A stretch of 64,000 nt of DNA from Fratercula arctica (lineage: Eukaryota > Chordata > Aves > Charadriiformes > Alcidae). Position 1 is the first letter of the stretch, and every line of letters starts with the position of its first letter. The translations under genes were made by a program, and so were the position numbers. Below, piece after piece: positions 58,581 to 64,000 of the stretch. The notes beneath the pieces are model-generated. The model worked only from the letters and a program-made list of their open reading frames with translations, did no database searches and had not been told where the DNA came from. The stretch spans positions 31,119,589-31,183,588 of the forward strand of contig CANTUZ010000011.1 of NCBI GenBank assembly GCA_947846985.1, read 5' to 3'.

Positions 58581-61500
58581 CCCATGATCTAACATAAATG
58601 CATACAGAGCATGATCCAAGTTATTACTAAGTAGGATTTACTCCCTCTAATAAACACAGGGATTTAAATTATGGCTGAGAAACATCCACACATGGGAAGC
58701 CCTCTGAGAAGAGAAAGTGCTCCCAAACTTAACGTTGCTAAATCCCTGATGCCCGATTCAGCCTCAGGGGCTCAATGACAACCAAGACTACACCATACCT
58801 CCTCCACCGCAGCACTGACGGCAGGGGACCACAAACCCAGCTTGCAAAAGCCGTGCTGTACACGATGCACACACCATCTGCCCCAGGCTGGGGCTGGGAC
58901 AGCCACCTCTCCCAGCCCTGGAGCCCAGCCCCAGCCCCAGCTCTCCCAACATCACCACCAGGCACCACTTGGCAGGTCAAGGCCCCCGGTAGCACCATCT
59001 GATGACTGCTGTAATTGCTTTGTTATCTAATTTGTGTCTTTCTTCCTTCCATTAGCTCCAGCTCCCCTTTCCCAGCACTACCTGATAGACCTGGGCTCCG
59101 GTGGAGCGTTTTTCTGCTCTGATGACAGATGCTCACAGCAGAAACGAGAGGTGGGAGCGCTCCTCTGACCAGAAAATGCTCTGACAGCTCCGTCCCCGCA
59201 GCGCGCCACAGCATGGGGGCTGCAACAAAACCCTCCCTGGGTCAGCACTGACTGAAAATTATTACTACAGGAAAGGCTCCTGTCCTTCAATCACACTGTA
59301 TTATTTATGACCTAATGATTGCCCATTGACTAGCAGGGATTATACGTTCGCCAAGATGTTTCTGGGTGAATGAAAGGGCATTAACCTCATTATTATCACG
59401 GCCATGCTCATCAGAAGCCATTAGTAGCTTCCTCTCAGCTCCCTGTGCTGCTGTGTGCTGATATTTGGTGTCATCTGCTGCCTCTCCACCCGCCCGCCCC
59501 GCACGCATCCATGCCTGCATTCGGCTCTGCCTCCTTTCTCAAGCAGATTTAGGGAAATGGGTGAAAACTATTTAGCTTGGGAAAGGAATCCACAAAACCC
59601 TGGGGATTAATAATCTGGTGCAACAGCTTTTTCCCGTGGGGATTTGAGAGTGCTTTCAAATTGCTAAGCAATGGGGCCTCCAATCCCTTCTCACACACCC
59701 AGCAGCACTCTTTCAGATGATGTCTGGCCAGTTTTTTCCTTTTTTTGAGTCCCACAACGCCCGTACGAGCAGGGCCATTGGGAACCAAGGCTTTGCTTTT
59801 GGAAAAGCACAGCTGGTTTTCTAGGCAGTATGTCTGCAAAGCCTTCCAGCCTCCAGACCACCCAGCCCTGGCCACTGAGGCCCATTAGGGGTGTCCTTCA
59901 TTAACCCGACCATTGCAGATATCCCCTTCTTGCTTCAGACCCAGCCTTGCCATGACATTTTTAGGATGGAGGATGGCTTGAGCCCTCCATACCAGAGCTC
60001 TGTGTGGCACCCCGTGCAGGTGAGATCCAAACATGGGACCCATCAGCTCATCTCAAACCAGTTTTGGATGGAAAATTCCACTGGAACTGACTTTGACCTC
60101 GGCACCCACCTCTGTGCAAAAGGCTGGAAGAAGAATTTGCTCCTGGCTAAACTATCAGCCCACATGGTAAGAATAATTTCTTTTCTAATAATTAAAACGA
60201 TGGGCTATAAATGAACCTTTGCTTTGCTGAGCTCTGGGAATTCACAGGGAACATTTTGAGCAAGAAACATTTTTAAAATTAAAACCTCCCTTTCCTCTTC
60301 TTTTCCGCCACTCCTCTTAAACTCTGTCCCCAGAGATGGCATTGCTCTCCCTTCCGCCACTTAATCATAACAAGCAACACCTAAACATGAACATTTTTAG
60401 GAAATTGAACTTAAAAAGTATTCCTTATCTCACTAGCTCTTGACCCATTTCATCTGGAAAGTTTAAGTTGTCCTGTTTCCCCTGCATCCTCCCTCTTACT
60501 GTGCTCCTCCACACCTCTTGCCTTTCTCTTTCTCTTTTCACGCCCTTTCATTCACGCTCCCTGAAATCTGCAGCCATACCTGCTTCTAAACACGCAAAAA
60601 AAGATAACAATAAAACCTTGGCAGAAACCTTGCCTGAATGTTCTCCATTTCCTTCTTGGTTCAAAGTACTTAATTCTGAAATAACCAGGTGTTCTTTCCT
60701 TCCTCTCAACCGCTAGCAGCTGCCATACATCTTCTGTGCCACTTCCCAATGCACTTCAAATCCTCCCGAACCCTGGAAAAAACCAGCCACTTGTACGAAA
60801 CCAATAATGCATCAGTGTTTTTGGCTGTTGCAATCTTTATATCTGCACTGCTGGAGATGATTATCTAGCTTTTTTTTAATCTGTAGATACAGGCCTGTGG
60901 AATAAAACCAGGGCCAATAAAATAAGGAAGCAAAGAAAACACAAGCAGAATGAAAAAGGCAATTGAATTTGCTATAAATTCAGAATCAGGTGAAAGCTAA
61001 TTATGGCCATGCTCACTAAAAAGATGAGGACACAGCCAGGGAGATAGACTTATTAATTATTTGTGTTATGGTAGCACTTAGAAGCCCCAATCCTTTATCT
61101 GAGACTAGCTGTGCTATACATGGCAAACACTCAAATATGTCTTTGGGTAATTGCACGCAGTCTTAAGGAAAATGTGCAAATGCTCTGTTCTTTCCCCTTC
61201 AGCAGTTTCTGGTTTGATAATGCTGCTAAAAGAGCCTGAGTTTACCATCAGTCCCGTTCTGACCAGCTCGCGGGATGGTCTCATGAGGGTACCCTCCACA
61301 CATAGCTGGATTGGGCAAACCACAGCAACCCCCCCAAAGTGGGCATGAGATACATCCATCGCCATCCCCAGCCCCTGGTGTGGGGGGACTGAATGCTCAC
61401 TGTTGCCAACAAGGGATGTTTCATCCTCATTGACTCTGTGCAAGTTTGATTGCTTTTCTAATTAAGATACATTTTATGGTAATCTACCAAGCCCTTTAGA

Positions 61501-63410
61501 CTAAATCACTCACTTAATCTGTTGTTAGTGCCCATATGTTTACAGCTTTCCAGCCTGCTGCAGCATATTTGCTTTGCCACGGCGCCGGGGAAGTTTAGTG
61601 ACAGATGAGCTGCCGCACAGCCGTTCAGGTGGCGCAGAGCCCTTCCAGCCCGGCAGCCTGCGCACGGACGGATGGACGACGGATGGACAGACAGAGAGCC
61701 CCGGCACCCGGCGGTTTGGAGAGGAAAGGTGCAGTATTGCAGACACTGCACCCCATGCGGATCACCTGTCTCTTCCCCTGTCTCTACAGCAGGGCTCAGC
61801 ACATCTTTCTCATTTTCCTTTCTTTCCTTTTTTTTTTTCCCCCTCCACAATAAGAGGTTGTACATGACAGGGGAGGATGGCTGAAGAGCTTCATGGTATC
61901 GTCACGTCTCTGGCCTCAGAGCTTGCTTACTGAGGAGTTTCACTGCAGGTTCCAGGGCTCTGAGCATCCCCTCAGACTAAGGGCAACAATCACATTTCCA
62001 AACTAAGGACAGGCAGAGTCAGCCCCTCCATCTGCACTGCACGCCGAATTAAATAAAAACTGTGCAAGCGCTCCACAGTTCTGCTAAGCCTGGCCAGAAG
62101 CGTGTGTCCCCGGCCCCAGCCTCACCCCCAGCCCAGACACACCGATGGGCACCTTCCAGCTTCTTCAGGGCTGGCGCTTTGCCACCGCACACCCTGGCCA
62201 GGAGCTAAATCTCTCTTTTGGGCCTGCCTGGGCTCTCTAGTAGCGCCGTGTCCCACGTACGGACACGCATGTGCTGTGCTGGCAGGCAGCAGCTTCAGCT
62301 CTTCGTCTTACATCAGGCTGCCCACGCCAGCTCCCGGTGAAAGAGCGGGGATGCGCAGAATGGGATGCCCTCCTGCATCCCACGGTGGTACCCGCCCAGG
62401 CAGAGCTCAGGCAGGGACCCAGGGACCCCAGTTCTGCTCCGACCAGCTGGGCTGAGCCCCCAGCCCACCACACACAGGCATGTTGTATTGACGAGCGTGT
62501 ACCATGCTACGATTTGTGCTCAGCTCACTGAAGGAAAGAGAGCCCAAAGGCAAAATCAGGAAAGACCAACCTCTAGGTCAAGTCGCCATCTGCCATCCTA
62601 TGTAGAAGGAAATATTCCCTGAAAAAAATGGTCATATAATTGTACAGGAACTCCTAATCAAGAGTGACATGAAGAATAAAACACCACCTGCCATCACCAG
62701 CAGTGACAGGCAGCTGCTATCCAATATCAACACAAATACCTTTCCCCCTGTAGAGCGTCTGTTGATCTGAACAGAATTAACAGAGGTGAGGAAAGTACTC
62801 ATTAAGTGTTCCAAGAACTTGGCTAAAAAAAAAAGAGTGTCTGGCATTCAGAAGGAGCCCAATATTCAAGAAATCGATTTTTTAAGCATTTAAGGAACTT
62901 CTCTAGGAACTGTTTGAGCGGCTAGAGGAGCAGACAAGGAAACAGGTGTCAAAGGAAAAGAAGCTTCCCAGGATCCAGGCACCCCTAAAATAATGCTTCA
63001 AACTCCTTTCAAACCCTGATGCACCTGCTAGAAAGGGGCAGCAACTCCTCCATCCCACTGCCACAAATCTCACGTTTTCAGCCCTGGCAGAAAGCACCAC
63101 GCTGTGAGCCCGTCCCTGTAGCCACATCAAGCCCTGGTTTGCACATCAGCCTGAGGTCATCTTCCAGAGAGGATGTCACACTCCTGGGAAGGTGGCAGAG
63201 GCTGCTCCAAGGTCCAAGAGGCGAGTGGTGGTGGGGGGTACTGGACTGGGGAGAAGATGCCCCCAGATCTGCTACCACCATGTAGCTGGAGGTGAAGAAC
63301 CACCACACATTGCAATGCCAGGATGGGCAAAAGGCAACAGATGGAAAACCACGAACACTGAAGACTTTCGTACATAGAACATTAGGAGCAGGGCAAGCTC
63401 TCCTGCCCCG

Positions 63411-63423
63411 CCCCCCCCCCCCC
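63411..63423 (+). repeat. Poly(C) run of 13 nt
   Basis: Preceded by TGCCCCG and followed by AAGTTTG. Length is uncertain, as for other long C runs. Confidence 0.75.
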
Positions 63424-64000
63424 AAGTTTGTGTCAGCAGTATCCTGTAGAGATGGCAGGTAGGGACAAAGGGATCATTTCTGCTCAGCCACAAGCTCCTC
63501 TGCCAAGGCAAAGTCTTGCAGTGATGGACTTAATCACGTTATTCGCTTTGTGCCTTATACTACCTTGGCTGCTGGAGACCTGCCTTCGGGGACAGGGGTG
63601 AGACCTCCCCCTGCCTGCACTCAAACCAACCATCTCCGGCCACTTTTCCTGCTTCAAACCTACAAAGATGAGCTGAACAGGCTTCTTAATAAACCACAGC
63701 ATGCCCAGCTTTCAGGGCAGTCTGGCACCCCTGCTATGATAAGAGTTACGTGGCACAGAAACCCCAGGCTTTTAGTTTTGCAGGGCAGGAAGCAGGAATC
63801 GTGCTCCTTGGTCAACACTACCCACCTCCTTATGTGCACTTTGACCATCATCCTTCTGCTCACCTGGTGGACACTGCACTGAGCCAGGTACCCGGGCTCA
63901 GTGAAGTTAGAAATGCTTAACGCAGTCCTCAGGCAAGCAGGATCATGCTGAGAAAGCGTGTGAGATGTGCCCTGCTCAGACACCCATGCCCTCCGCACCT

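Overview
This is a vertebrate nuclear window, most likely from a bird. Two things point that way. The recognisable mobile elements are 5'-truncated CR1 LINE tails, with the short 3' repeat (ATTCTATG and variants) typical of avian and sauropsid CR1. The two genes found, SYNPR and SNTN, also lie next to each other in human 3p14, which agrees with conserved amniote synteny. Both genes are spliced and lie on the minus strand. The species cannot be decided from the sequence.

Layout from low to high coordinate, so transcription runs right to left. 1-9.8 kb is non-coding sequence downstream of SNTN. 9.8-13.3 kb holds a complete SNTN (sentan) coding region in four exons (13292-13183, 12549-12515, 11665-11526, 10107-9949). 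It encodes 147 residues, the length of human sentan as I know it, and includes a 35-bp exon. 13.3-20.3 kb is intergenic and carries two CR1 tails. 20.3-49.9 kb holds the last four coding exons of SYNPR (synaptoporin): 49866-49742, 32402-32204, 23132-22941 and 22114-21848, together 260 residues, plus a probable 3' UTR of about 1.5 kb. 49.9-64 kb is the downstream part of the intron that precedes the first in-window exon. The first coding exon was not found and probably lies beyond the window.

Functionally the genes are neighbours, not partners. Synaptoporin is a four-pass MARVEL-domain protein of synaptic vesicles. Sentan is an S100/EF-hand-like protein of the apical tip of motile cilia. Candidate RFX half-sites and a forkhead core sit 29-54 bp upstream of the SNTN start codon, which suits a ciliary gene. 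A near-consensus RFX X-box palindrome lies in the large SYNPR intron.

I found no operon, CRISPR array, RNA gene or undescribed multi-gene system. The oddest non-genic signals are a 182-bp direct duplication (33023-33204 and 34058-34239, 4 differences, all transitions), a perfect 17-bp inverted repeat forming an 18-nt-loop hairpin (53263-53314), and the X-box at 32725-32738. Exon boundaries were placed by reading the sequence, matching splice sites and codon phase, and comparing with remembered vertebrate protein sequences. No alignment or database search was run.
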